Positions 26,901 to 34,550 of a stretch of DNA of 44,346 nucleotides are shown piece by piece. The stretch is taken from positions 1 to 44,346 of the forward strand of contig CAIPDV010000031.1 of assembly GCA_903863935.1 (NCBI GenBank), written 5' to 3'. The DNA comes from an uncultured Bacteroidota bacterium. GTDB lineage: Bacteria; Bacteroidota; Bacteroidia; JABEUT01. Within the stretch, counting starts at the first letter, position 1; every line of letters begins with the position of its first letter. A program made the translations under genes and the position numbers. Below the pieces are notes generated by a model. The model was not told the origin of the DNA. It saw nothing but the letters and a program-made list of their open reading frames with translations, and did no database searches.

Positions 26901-29900
26901 GTGTACTGCTACTGCTTCCGTTACAATTACACAACCTCCACTCTTAACTGCCACTATGGGTATTCCTACCAATGTGTTATGTAATGGTGGAAGCACAGGT
27001 TCGGCAACAGTTACTGCGGCTGGTGGAACTCCTGCATATACGTATGCCTGGACTCCAGCAGGGGGAACAAATGCCAATGCGACAGGACTAAGTGCAGGCA
27101 CCTATACAGTTACAATCACTGACAAAAATGGATGTACTGCTACTTCAACTGTAACAATTACACAACCTGCGCCAATCACTCTCACTACAACAATAACTCC
27201 GGCAACGTGTGGAAATAATAATGGTTCTGCTACGGTTACAATTATTGGTGGAACTCCTGTATATACCTATTTATGGAGCCCATCTGCAAGTACAACTGCA
27301 ACTGCAACGGGATTAAGTGCAGGGACATATACTATCACAGTTACGGATAAAAATGGGTGCACACAAACTTCAACAGCAATTGTTACCTCTCCGTCAAATG
27401 TTACGGCAACTATTACAGCAAGCACTAATATATTATGTAATGGTGGCTCAACAGGCTTAGCAATAGTTACCGCTGCGGGTGGAACTGCCCCTTATACCTA
27501 TTTATGGAATCCCTCAGGACAAACTACCGCTACCGCAACCGGTTTGTCGGCATTAACCTACACTGTTACCGTTACAGATAATACCGGTTGTTCAACAACA
27601 GCCACAGTAACTTTAACCCAACCTCCTTTATTAACCGCCACAATTGGTGCTTCTACTAACGTTTTATGTAATGGCGGGAACAATGGCTCGGCTACAGTTA
27701 AGGCTGGTGGCGGAAGTCCAAACTATGCCTATACTTGGGCTCCAAATGGTGGCAACGGCGCAACTGGAACCGGAATGACAGCAGGTTCATATACGGTAAC
27801 AGTTACCGATGCTAATGGTTGTACTGCTACTGCTCCCGTTACGATAACTCAACCTCCATTACTTACAGCAACAATTGGTGCAACTACAAATGTTTTATGT
27901 AATGGTGGAAGTACGGGTTCTTCTACTGTTACAGCTGCAGGCGGAAGTCCTGTATATACCTATTCTTGGACTCCCTCCGGTGGTACTAGCACGAATGCAA
28001 CAGGATTAAGTGCCGGGACATATACAATAACAATTACTGATATTAATGGATGTACATCAACTGCCTCTGTAATAATCACGCAACCAACGGCAATAACCCT
28101 AACAACGGCAACCACTCAATCTACCTGTGGTAATAATAATGGAACTGCTACGGTTACTGCTATTGGAGGCACTCCTGCTTACACCTATTTATGGACACCT
28201 TCGGCGAGCACAACAGCAACGGCTACCGGTTTAAGTGTAGGTACATATACCATTATTGTTACAGATAATAATGGATGTACACAAACGTCAACAGCTATCG
28301 TTACATCTCCATCAAATGTAACTGCAACTATTACAGCAAGCACAAATATATTATGTAATGGAGGAACTACAGGATCTGCTACTGTAACCTCTGCTGGTGG
28401 AACTGCTCCTTACACCTATTTATGGACTCCTTCGGGCCAAACGAATACTACAGCAACGGGGTTATCCGCCGGAACTTATACTGTAACGGTAACCGACAAT
28501 ACGGGTTGTAATGTGGTTGCAACAGTAACCTTAACTGAACCTCCATTATTAACGGCGATAATGGGTGCGCCTACTAATGTTTTATGTAACGGAGGAAATA
28601 ACGGAAACGTTATGGTTACTGCCGGAGGCGGAACTCCCGGATATACATATGTATGGGCTCCGTCCGGTGGAAACACAGCAACGGGAACTGGTCTGAGTGC
28701 AGGAACCTATACTGTAACTGTTACAGATAATAATGGTTGTACCGCAACAGCATCTGTTACAATAACTGAACCAACATTATTAACTGCCACAATGGGCGTT
28801 CCAACGAATGTTTCCTGCAATGCAGGAAGCGATGGTTCTGTTACGGTGACTGCAGGTGGCGGAACTCCTGTATATACCTATGCATGGACTCCATCAGGCG
28901 GAACAAATGCTAATGCAACAGGATTAAGTGCAAATTCATACACTATTACCATAACCGACAATAATGGATGTACAGCTACCGCAACTGTAACAATAACTCA
29001 GCCCACGGCAATAACACTTACCACAACAACAACCCAATCAACATGCGGTAATAATAATGGAACCGCAACGGTTACAGCTTTAGGTGGCACTCCGGCGTAT
29101 ACTTATTTGTGGACTCCATCTGCAAATACCAATTCAACAGCCACGGGTTTAAGTGTTGGAACCTATACCATTTTAGTAACCGATAATAACGGATGTACTC
29201 AAACAACAACAGCAATTGTTTCATCTCCTTCTTCTGTTAGCGCAAGCATAACAGCCAGCACAAATATTTTGTGTAATGGCGGTGCAACAGGATCGGCAAC
29301 AGTTACCGCTACTGGCGGAACAGCACCTTACACTTATTTATGGAATCCTTCCGGCCAAACAAATGCAACAGCCACGGGATTATCAGCAGGAGCTTATACA
29401 GTAACAGTTACCGATAATAACGGCTGTAGTGTTGTAGCAAATGTGACGTTAACGGAACCACCACTTCTTACTGCCACAATGGGTATTCCTATCAATGTAT
29501 TATGTAACGGAGGAACCAATGGCTCTGCAACTATTACAGCAGGTGGCGGAACTCCAAACTATACTTATGCTTGGGCTCCAACCGGTGGAAATGGTGCAAC
29601 AGGAACCGGACTTAGTGCAGGTATATATACAGTTACGGTAACCGACGTTAATGGATGTACTGCAACTGCACCTGTTACTATTACACAACCTACCGCGCTT
29701 ACTGCTTTAATTTCAGCGACCGTAAATATTACCTGTTCCGGATTGTCTGATGGAAGTCTTGCAGTAACTGCCGCAGGCGGAACCGCTCCATATACATACG
29801 CATGGACTCCATCCGGTGGAACAGCAGCAATAGCATCTGCTTTAAGTGCCGGAACATATACCATAAACATAATTGATAACAACGGATGTACTGCATCTGC

Positions 29901-31413
29901 AGTTGGATCGATTACTCAACCTACTGCAATTAGTGTTACACTTGCTTCAACAAATGTACCTTGCTTCGGAACATCCAACGGCAGCATTATAGCATCACCT
30001 TCAGGAGGCACGGCACCTTATACCTATGCCTGGATTCCATCGGGAGGAACTACAGCTACTGCTTCTAATCTTTCAGCTGGAACTTATACTGTGACACTAA
30101 CTGATGCCAATGGGTGCTCAACAACTGCATCTGCAACGTTAACGGAACCAACTCCTCTTGTAGTTAGTGCATCGGGCCCTCAATTAGTTTGTTCAGGAAA
30201 TAAAGCAACTTTAAATGCAACTGTTTCAGGTGGAACACCAACTTATACTTATGCATGGAGCTCAGGTGGCACTTCTTCTACAACCTTTGTTAACCCCGTT
30301 AACACTACCACTTACACCGTTGTAATTACAGATGCAAATGGATGTACGGCAACAGCAACAGTTACTGTTGGAACAAATCCTCCATTGAATGTAATTATTA
30401 CGGGTGCTACATCATTCTGTCCGGGAGGCTCAACAACACTTTCTGCAACACCTGCCGGCGGAGATGGCATTTATACATTCCTATGGTTACCGGGTGGCAG
30501 CACAACCCAATCTATCACAGTAGCACCAACTTCAACAACAACCTATACTGTTGAACTTACCGATGATTGCGGCTCTAACATGGCAACTGCACAGGCAACT
30601 GTAACCATAAATCCTTTACCTGTTAGTACTTTTCAGGCTAATCCTGTTTCAGGATGCGCACCATTATGCGTTCAGTTCCGCGATATGTCAACTATTTCCA
30701 GCGGAAATATTTCAAATTGGGAATGGACCTTCGGAAACAATGATACATCCAGCGTACGCAACCCGATTTACTGTTACCCTGATACCGGAACATTTAGCGT
30801 TAGCCTGACTACAACATCCAATAATGGTTGTAGCAGTACATTGAAAATTTTAAATATGGTTACCGTTTATTCCAAACCAAATGCAAGTTTCACATATGCT
30901 CCACAACCGGTGGATATGTTAAACCCGACAGTACAATTTACATATAACGGGAACAGCAAATATCCATTAGCATATTGGGACTGGACTTTTGGTGATGGAA
31001 AAGATTCTACAAGCGGACTGATGAATCCAATTCACACCTATAGTGATACCGGAACATTCTGCGCTTCATTGGTAGTAATGGATTCTCATGGTTGCGTTGA
31101 CACTGCTACGAATTGTATTGTTGTTGGGCCTGATTTCACATTCTATATTCCTGACGCGTTCTCACCTAACGATGATGGTATTAATGACGTTTTCCTTCCA
31201 AAAGGAAACTACATAAAGGATTTCGAAATGTATATTTTTGACCGTTGGGGAATGAAACTTTTCTACTCCGGCAGTTTGAGTGACGGATGGAATGGAAAGG
31301 TTGGAAATCATTCTACCGTTTGCCAGGAAGACACCTATGTTTACCTAATAAACGTTACTGACACCAGAGGAAACAAACATTCTTATACAGGTAAAGTGAA
31401 TTTGGTCAAGTAA
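23962..31413 (+). CDS. Giant SprB-repeat surface protein with propeller-like N-terminus and T9SS type B tail
   Basis: About 2483 aa. Signal peptide (MKFTFYSFLFCVLFSLNLKA|Q). Residues about 35-270 resemble the N-terminal domain found in Bacteroidota SBBP/gliding-type proteins (FVENKGQFD, LYPGIDVIYTFKNG, LEYTIVVHPGGD). Residues about 270-600 look like a beta-propeller-type region (YDLDYDNLGNVYVYGGG, LVKLNSAG, DLCDNIYVGNN). Then 18 SprB repeats (from about 26029), two Ig-like variants, two PKD domains (WTFGNNDTSS, WTFGDGKDS) and a type B sorting tail in the last 92 residues. That tail agrees with the tail of the other giant protein at 74 of 92 positions. It is expected on the cell surface after T9SS export, with an adhesive or gliding-related role inferred from SprB. 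The true start is the ATG before the signal peptide. Confidence 0.92.
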   Translation: MKFTFYSFLFCVLFSLNLKAQNGTNGTSGSQDQNGSKINWSIDPFEHALFVENKGQFDTVDAGGKILFEAKLGSINAFFTAKGILYRHIETEKLDFSEGKDPDQNGAPKRFFYYLSAQWDGANPNTSIIADEEQTYYYTYPNGTHNTYTANVFKKITYKDLYPGIDVIYTFKNGTSDLEYTIVVHPGGDLSKVHLKYENTNGMQVDASGNVTVKNDIGILKESAAVSYYLENHQPVTVTAQTNNPDESFIASSLDATKTLMIDPAIVWTTNPNFTSSSGNDYAYDLDYDNLGNVYVYGGGPYPFQLVKLNSAGAIQWTFNATTMSSSTNFYGDFATDKKSLENYIVEGWNAGGGARVQKISPTGGLIATDPGNSGFNEMWRIESTVCPQSFVIFGNGTCCPDQAAMLDTTMTTIVPANILGATVTAGYHDMALTAADPMGGSAWTATTQSLLYTAVFNNYLVKVPLPALVPNNYAVADGYTFAEIGSIFYSATTTFNAMNGLACGLNWVYAYDGQTLKKFNKASGALITTAAVSGTPYTWGGLDVDLCDNIYVGNNNVIDIYNSTALTRTGTLPALSGVIYDLAVAPYTKQLVYACGQNFVSEISLGPPPVSPITIQKGGSTCAPCSGVAKATLMLCGNPDSTNVTYRWSDGETTRTAKTLCTGVDTVTITIGCDIIFKDTVTIKTTGGALTVTTTETNATCTTLGTATATVTGGSAPYTYLWNPSAQTTATATGLSAGTYTITVTDKNGCQGTATATITQPTVVTVTATNTNEKCNGGSTATATATATGGTAPYTYAWTPTGGTNATATGLSAGTYTITVKDKNGCTATASVSITQPPPITATISASANILCNGGTTGSATVTAGGGNAPYTYLWNPGGNTNANATGLSATSYTVTVTDNNGCTATATVTLTQPPLLTATMGVPTNVLCNGGNNGSAMVTAAGGTPAYTYAWAPAGGTNANGTGLSAGNYTVTVTDHNGCTATASVTITQPPLLTATMGIPTNVLCNGGSTGSATVTAAGGTPAYTYAWTPAGGTNANATGLSAGTYTVTITDKNGCTATSTVTITQPAPITLTTTITPATCGNNNGSATVTIIGGTPVYTYLWSPSASTTATATGLSAGTYTITVTDKNGCTQTSTAIVTSPSNVTATITASTNILCNGGSTGLAIVTAAGGTAPYTYLWNPSGQTTATATGLSALTYTVTVTDNTGCSTTATVTLTQPPLLTATIGASTNVLCNGGNNGSATVKAGGGSPNYAYTWAPNGGNGATGTGMTAGSYTVTVTDANGCTATAPVTITQPPLLTATIGATTNVLCNGGSTGSSTVTAAGGSPVYTYSWTPSGGTSTNATGLSAGTYTITITDINGCTSTASVIITQPTAITLTTATTQSTCGNNNGTATVTAIGGTPAYTYLWTPSASTTATATGLSVGTYTIIVTDNNGCTQTSTAIVTSPSNVTATITASTNILCNGGTTGSATVTSAGGTAPYTYLWTPSGQTNTTATGLSAGTYTVTVTDNTGCNVVATVTLTEPPLLTAIMGAPTNVLCNGGNNGNVMVTAGGGTPGYTYVWAPSGGNTATGTGLSAGTYTVTVTDNNGCTATASVTITEPTLLTATMGVPTNVSCNAGSDGSVTVTAGGGTPVYTYAWTPSGGTNANATGLSANSYTITITDNNGCTATATVTITQPTAITLTTTTTQSTCGNNNGTATVTALGGTPAYTYLWTPSANTNSTATGLSVGTYTILVTDNNGCTQTTTAIVSSPSSVSASITASTNILCNGGATGSATVTATGGTAPYTYLWNPSGQTNATATGLSAGAYTVTVTDNNGCSVVANVTLTEPPLLTATMGIPINVLCNGGTNGSATITAGGGTPNYTYAWAPTGGNGATGTGLSAGIYTVTVTDVNGCTATAPVTITQPTALTALISATVNITCSGLSDGSLAVTAAGGTAPYTYAWTPSGGTAAIASALSAGTYTINIIDNNGCTASAVGSITQPTAISVTLASTNVPCFGTSNGSIIASPSGGTAPYTYAWIPSGGTTATASNLSAGTYTVTLTDANGCSTTASATLTEPTPLVVSASGPQLVCSGNKATLNATVSGGTPTYTYAWSSGGTSSTTFVNPVNTTTYTVVITDANGCTATATVTVGTNPPLNVIITGATSFCPGGSTTLSATPAGGDGIYTFLWLPGGSTTQSITVAPTSTTTYTVELTDDCGSNMATAQATVTINPLPVSTFQANPVSGCAPLCVQFRDMSTISSGNISNWEWTFGNNDTSSVRNPIYCYPDTGTFSVSLTTTSNNGCSSTLKILNMVTVYSKPNASFTYAPQPVDMLNPTVQFTYNGNSKYPLAYWDWTFGDGKDSTSGLMNPIHTYSDTGTFCASLVVMDSHGCVDTATNCIVVGPDFTFYIPDAFSPNDDGINDVFLPKGNYIKDFEMYIFDRWGMKLFYSGSLSDGWNGKVGNHSTVCQEDTYVYLINVTDTRGNKHSYTGKVNLVK
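26029..30140 (+). repeat. SprB repeat array with 918-bp higher-order period (second giant gene)
   Basis: Eighteen coding repeats of 225-231 bp. Units 6, 10 and 14 carry the variant CGNNNG; their Cys codons start at 27208, 28126 and 29044, exactly 918 bp apart each time. The unit after each variant always starts with an ASTNILCNGG type, as in the first giant protein. Each SprB unit keeps two cysteines (CNGG and NGC). Synonymous codon use differs strongly between units. Confidence 0.88.
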
Positions 31414-31432
31414 AAAATCCTCCAATTTTCAG

Positions 31433-31466
31433 ATAGCCTTTCATTGATTTGAAAGGCTATTTTTTT
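31433..31466 (+). terminator. Intrinsic terminator of the second giant gene
   Basis: Perfect 11-bp stem (31433-31443 and 31450-31460), 6-nt loop, followed by a run of T to 31466. The stop codon of the convergent minus-strand gene (31441-31443) lies inside the hairpin. Confidence 0.9.
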
Positions 31467-31890
31467 CAGTTAAAAGTCCGAATAAGAATTGAGTTGTCTT
31501 TTTACTGTCAGGAAAACAGACATAGAGCGAACCCTCCTTGCCTTTAATTACCCTACAAGTATTTTCCAGAGCGAACATGAGTGGATTGTCGGATGAGAAC
31601 TCATGTTGCTCAAACCTTCTCTTTAATTTATCAGTCACTTCAACCGGGTATTCCCCAAATAGGTAATCGGAATAGCCTGCATTGGAAAAGGGGTTGCCTA
31701 CCCCAACGATATATCCCAACATCGATTGTAGGCTCCAAATTTCTCTCTTATTAGTATGTATGGTGATTAGATAACCCTCTCCGATGGTTTCTGTAGAGCA
31801 TTCACCGTATATCAAATCTTGCCTGAAGACTTTTATGCTATTGTTCTTAACGGCGTAATTCCCTTTAAAATTATTCTGTTCCATTGCCAT
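31441..31890 (-). CDS. Hypothetical protein, family not recognised
   Basis: 149 aa, no signal peptide or membrane segment, so cytoplasmic. Balanced charged composition and regular secondary-structure pattern (DKLKRRFEQHEFSSDN, LMFALENTCRVIKGKEG) suggest a real folded protein. A second ATG at 31884 is an equally good start. It stands alone, convergent to the giant gene and at the left edge of a stretch with accessory character. Its function cannot be inferred. Confidence 0.55.
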   Translation of the reverse strand: MAMEQNNFKGNYAVKNNSIKVFRQDLIYGECSTETIGEGYLITIHTNKREIWSLQSMLGYIVGVGNPFSNAGYSDYLFGEYPVEVTDKLKRRFEQHEFSSDNPLMFALENTCRVIKGKEGSLYVCFPDSKKTTQFLFGLLTEKNSLSNQ

Positions 31891-32307
31891 AGGATTTAAT
31901 TTGTTTGATTCTCTTCGTATATATCCGGTTCAGGCGTTGGTTTCCTCTTTATTTCATGTAAAATGAAGGTGCTTTCTGCGGCACCGTAAATGTACTATCG
32001 CATCACATTATATACCGGGAGAGGGGCCGGCGGTGTGTGGAAAGAAGAAAGAAAATATAGAAATTAAAAGAAAACATTTTAAACCTGTTAAAGACAGACT
32101 TTTGCATCACATAAGTAAAGCGGGTGGTTCATTCATAATTATTTAGTCGTAAGCGGCAGAATTCACACTTCTTGTGCTGCGGGATGACTAAGGACTGCTT
32201 TTGACTGCGAAGCGAGATATTTTATCGTACGGTGTGGCCGACACCCTTCCGATGTGAACCCAAACGTTAACCATAACGTTTCTTATCTTCTAAATAATTG
32301 GGGTATT
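31891..32307. other. Gene-free stretch left of the Fic gene
   Basis: 417 bp. No frame longer than about 25 codons with a start. Contains small inverted repeats at 32231-32245 (5-bp stem) and 32262-32281 (AAACGTT, 6-nt loop, AACGTTT), neither with a U-run. The sequence TTGCATCACATAAG at 32102-32115 recurs with one mismatch at 33665-33678 on the other side of the Fic gene. Confidence 0.45.
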
Positions 32308-33357
32308 TTAAAAATACGTTTTCACAGCAAACTCAAATTGATCGATAAAAATCTTCTTGAACGCGCTTATATTATTCTGCTCATAAAAAATAAGCATGGC
32401 TTTCTTGTAATCAATTGAATCAACCGTTCTGAAAGAAATGGGACAATAGTTATTATTCATCAATATCGCATTACTGACGATTCTGCCGGTTCTTTTATTA
32501 CCGTCGGCAAATGCCTGTATGTATGAGAGCAGGACTAAAACAAGCAGTGCCTTTGCAAAAATATTTTCTTGCCGGTTTACTAATGCGCACAGCCCCTTGA
32601 GAGCTTCCCTTATTTGAAATTCGTTATCCAGCGGTTTATAATTGGTTCCTGATATGCCCACCCTCCGTTTTCTGATGTTGCGGTCAATGCCCAAATCTTT
32701 TACCAGGATGCTGTGGATGTCTTCAATGCCTGCTACCGTCAACGGTTTTACATATTTTGGGTGTGCAATGATAAAATCTAGGGCTGCTTTATGGTTCAAA
32801 AGCATGGTTGCTTCGTCTTTCGTTTTTCCCGAAGCCGTTTCTTTCTCTTTTAACAATCGTTCCGTTTCCAATAAAGAATAGGTGTTCCCCTCGATTTGCG
32901 AGGACTTCCAACTCAGGTCTATGGCGAGGCGTTCCAGTTCCTTCTTGTATTCGGTTTTCGAGAGTTTAGAAATGTTTGCTTTAAATTGGGATTGGAGGTT
33001 TGTCAGATGTTTCAACTCCTCCATGGTAAAGAGGGTCGCCTTGCTTAAAGTTTCCTCTATAAGGGTATGATTAAAACCCTCGTTGATTTCTCTTTCATCG
33101 ACTTCCTTCTGAAAATACTCTTCAACATCAATGGGGCGAATGAGTTCGTAGGCCTGGCTGATCTTGTATTTGGTGCTCTTTCCCCTGCCCGAGGCAACTA
33201 CCAGGTTCCCGGCCATCAGCTGCTGTATCGTTCTTTTTATCGTGGCGTATGCAAAATCATGTCCGAGCCCGTCATGAATTTCTTTGGATGAACAAAGGGG
33301 GTTTCGCTTGATGAAATCAAGAACTAAATCGCCGTAATCTTTCTTTGGCCTTGGCAT
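32308..33357 (-). CDS. Winged-helix Fic family protein with catalytic His replaced by Gln
   Basis: 349 aa. N-terminal winged helix about 1-70 (VLDFIKRNPLCSSKEIHDGL), linker, and a Fic domain about 115-345. An inhibitory-helix motif is present before the Fic core (S152-SQI-E156-G-N, the [S/T]xxxE[G/N] pattern of class II Fic). The core motif reads QAFADGNKRTGR at 281-292: phosphate-binding DGNKRxxR is intact but the catalytic His of HxFx(D/E)GN is Gln281 (codon CAG). Fic enzymes transfer AMP or related groups from nucleotides and need that His as base, so AMPylation would be lost or changed. I recall related Fic proteins with LQAF-type cores, so this may be a subfamily trait. The winged helix and the operator-like array upstream suggest autoregulation. 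Confidence 0.9.
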   Translation of the reverse strand: MPRPKKDYGDLVLDFIKRNPLCSSKEIHDGLGHDFAYATIKRTIQQLMAGNLVVASGRGKSTKYKISQAYELIRPIDVEEYFQKEVDEREINEGFNHTLIEETLSKATLFTMEELKHLTNLQSQFKANISKLSKTEYKKELERLAIDLSWKSSQIEGNTYSLLETERLLKEKETASGKTKDEATMLLNHKAALDFIIAHPKYVKPLTVAGIEDIHSILVKDLGIDRNIRKRRVGISGTNYKPLDNEFQIREALKGLCALVNRQENIFAKALLVLVLLSYIQAFADGNKRTGRIVSNAILMNNNYCPISFRTVDSIDYKKAMLIFYEQNNISAFKKIFIDQFEFAVKTYF

Positions 33358-33371
33358 CGTTGTTTATTTGT

Positions 33372-33446
33372 AGCTCACAAATATACGAATTGTGGCTCAA
33401 ATACTACCAGTAATGAGCCGTATTTTATAGTTTATTGAGCTCAATA
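33372..33446. promoter_or_regulatory. Promoter and phased operator-like array of the Fic gene
   Basis: The -7 box TATATTTG lies on the minus strand at 33385 to 33378, predicting a start near 33371, 14 nt before the ATG. Around it are four RGCTCA half-sites: AGCTCA 33372-33377, GGCTCA 33394-33399, TGAGCC 33414-33419 and, within a perfect 14-bp palindrome at 33433-33446, TGAGCTCA 33436-33443. Successive sites are 20-22 bp apart, about two helical turns, so they face the same side of the DNA. Confidence 0.6.
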
Positions 33447-33735
33447 GTTGCTAAGGACATTTTGCATGGCGTACTTTATCAGGGTAACATTAGCGGAAGC
33501 AGGTTAAATTTTGAGCAAGGTTCTTCCATTTAACACCCGTTTTGTTCCTATTGATGCCCTCCAAAATCCTTTCTGGAAGCCTGTTTTACGCATGCTCTTG
33601 GTTTCCAAACCGTAAAAACTTTCCTGTTTCCGCTACATGGAAACACGGAACTGCTAACTTCACATTGCATCACGTAAGCCTCTATGGTAGCGGTTTTCAA
33701 GCGGATGCAAAGTGTTCAAAACAATAAATAAACAA
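33447..33735. other. Intergenic stretch between the two winged-helix genes
   Basis: Contains a long-range inverted repeat: 33491-33503 and 33623-33635 pair in 12 of 13 positions (TAGCGGAAGCAGG against CCTGTTTCCGCTA). The intervening 119 bp could form the loop of an RNA or be a decayed element. Also holds the TTGCATCACGTAAG copy at 33665-33678. Confidence 0.35.
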
Positions 33736-34413
33736 ATGAAAAATCAAAAAGTTATTGATGCCGTCCTTGAGTTTATCAAGAGCAATCCGGGCAGCAGTGT
33801 TGAAGCAATCACAGTAGGAATCAAAAGCAGCGACATCCTGGTAAGAGGTGCAATCAAAACGCTGGCAACAGACGGCGCTATCATTGCCGACCAGGACACC
33901 GGCGCTTACAGCTTTAATTCTGAAGGCAAATCAACTCAAGTGGAGGAACAAAAAGTCACACCCGCTTCCGCCGACAAGAAAGCTCAACAGAAATCAAGCA
34001 AAAAGGAGGACGACGATTTGGGCCCCAAAAATGTGAATCCCGGTGGCAGGAATAACAATCGCTATCGATTCGGGGAAGAACGCAACCTTCCGAAAGGCAG
34101 ATTGGTGCTGGCTTTAGTCAGAGCCTACGTTGATAAGAATCCGAAAGTGAGCCTGACTAAATTAAAAGAGGTATTCCACAGTGAGGAATTGCAGCCCCGT
34201 TTTGGAGTCATTGCAGAGTTGAGCATCGCAAAGGGGTTTTCCAAAAACAAGGTTGACCGGTTCTTTGTCAAAAATGCCGACGACGTAATAAAACTTGGAA
34301 ATGCTCGTATAGCGGTGTGTAACCAATGGTCGTTAGATGGGATTAATAAGCTGCTCAAGATTGTTGCCGCGCATCCAATCGGCTTCAAGGTGAAAGTTGA
34401 AGTTGCTGAGTAA
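33736..34413 (+). CDS. Winged-helix protein with unrecognised conserved-looking C-terminal domain
   Basis: 225 aa from the ATG (MKNQKVIDAVLEF); a GTG 24 nt upstream is less likely. Residues 1-62 form a winged helix (VLEFIKSNPGSSVEAITVGI, LVRGAIKTLATDGAI). A charged, low-complexity linker about 63-110 is rich in Lys, Glu, Asp and Ser. The C-terminal domain about 110-225 starts RFGEERNLPKGRLVLALVRA and contains DRFFVKNADDVIKL, then IAVCNQWSLDGINKLLK, which feels like a recurring domain in Bacteroidota but I cannot name it. The N-terminal fold resembles that of the neighbouring Fic protein. Likely DNA-binding and cytoplasmic; role unknown. It ends at a good terminator. Confidence 0.75.
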   Translation: MKNQKVIDAVLEFIKSNPGSSVEAITVGIKSSDILVRGAIKTLATDGAIIADQDTGAYSFNSEGKSTQVEEQKVTPASADKKAQQKSSKKEDDDLGPKNVNPGGRNNNRYRFGEERNLPKGRLVLALVRAYVDKNPKVSLTKLKEVFHSEELQPRFGVIAELSIAKGFSKNKVDRFFVKNADDVIKLGNARIAVCNQWSLDGINKLLKIVAAHPIGFKVKVEVAE

Positions 34414-34430
34414 TTTAATTACCATGTTGT

Positions 34431-34467
34431 GAAAGGGGCGCATTTATTGCGCCCTTTTCATTTTATT
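34431..34467 (+). terminator. Intrinsic terminator of the winged-helix gene
   Basis: A 12-bp stem with one G-U pair (34431-34442 and 34448-34459), 5-nt loop, followed by a T-rich tract. Confidence 0.85.
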
Positions 34468-34550
34468 AAAAGAACAACCGATCATAAGAAATTGTCGGTA
34501 ACCAATCGCCCAAAAAACATGGTTGCCAAAAAACAAAAACTAATATTGAA

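Noticed and set aside
26029-30140. Tandem repeats as a CRISPR array
   Set aside because: The period of about 228 bp is one SprB protein domain in a continuous reading frame; there are no short identical repeats with unique spacers.
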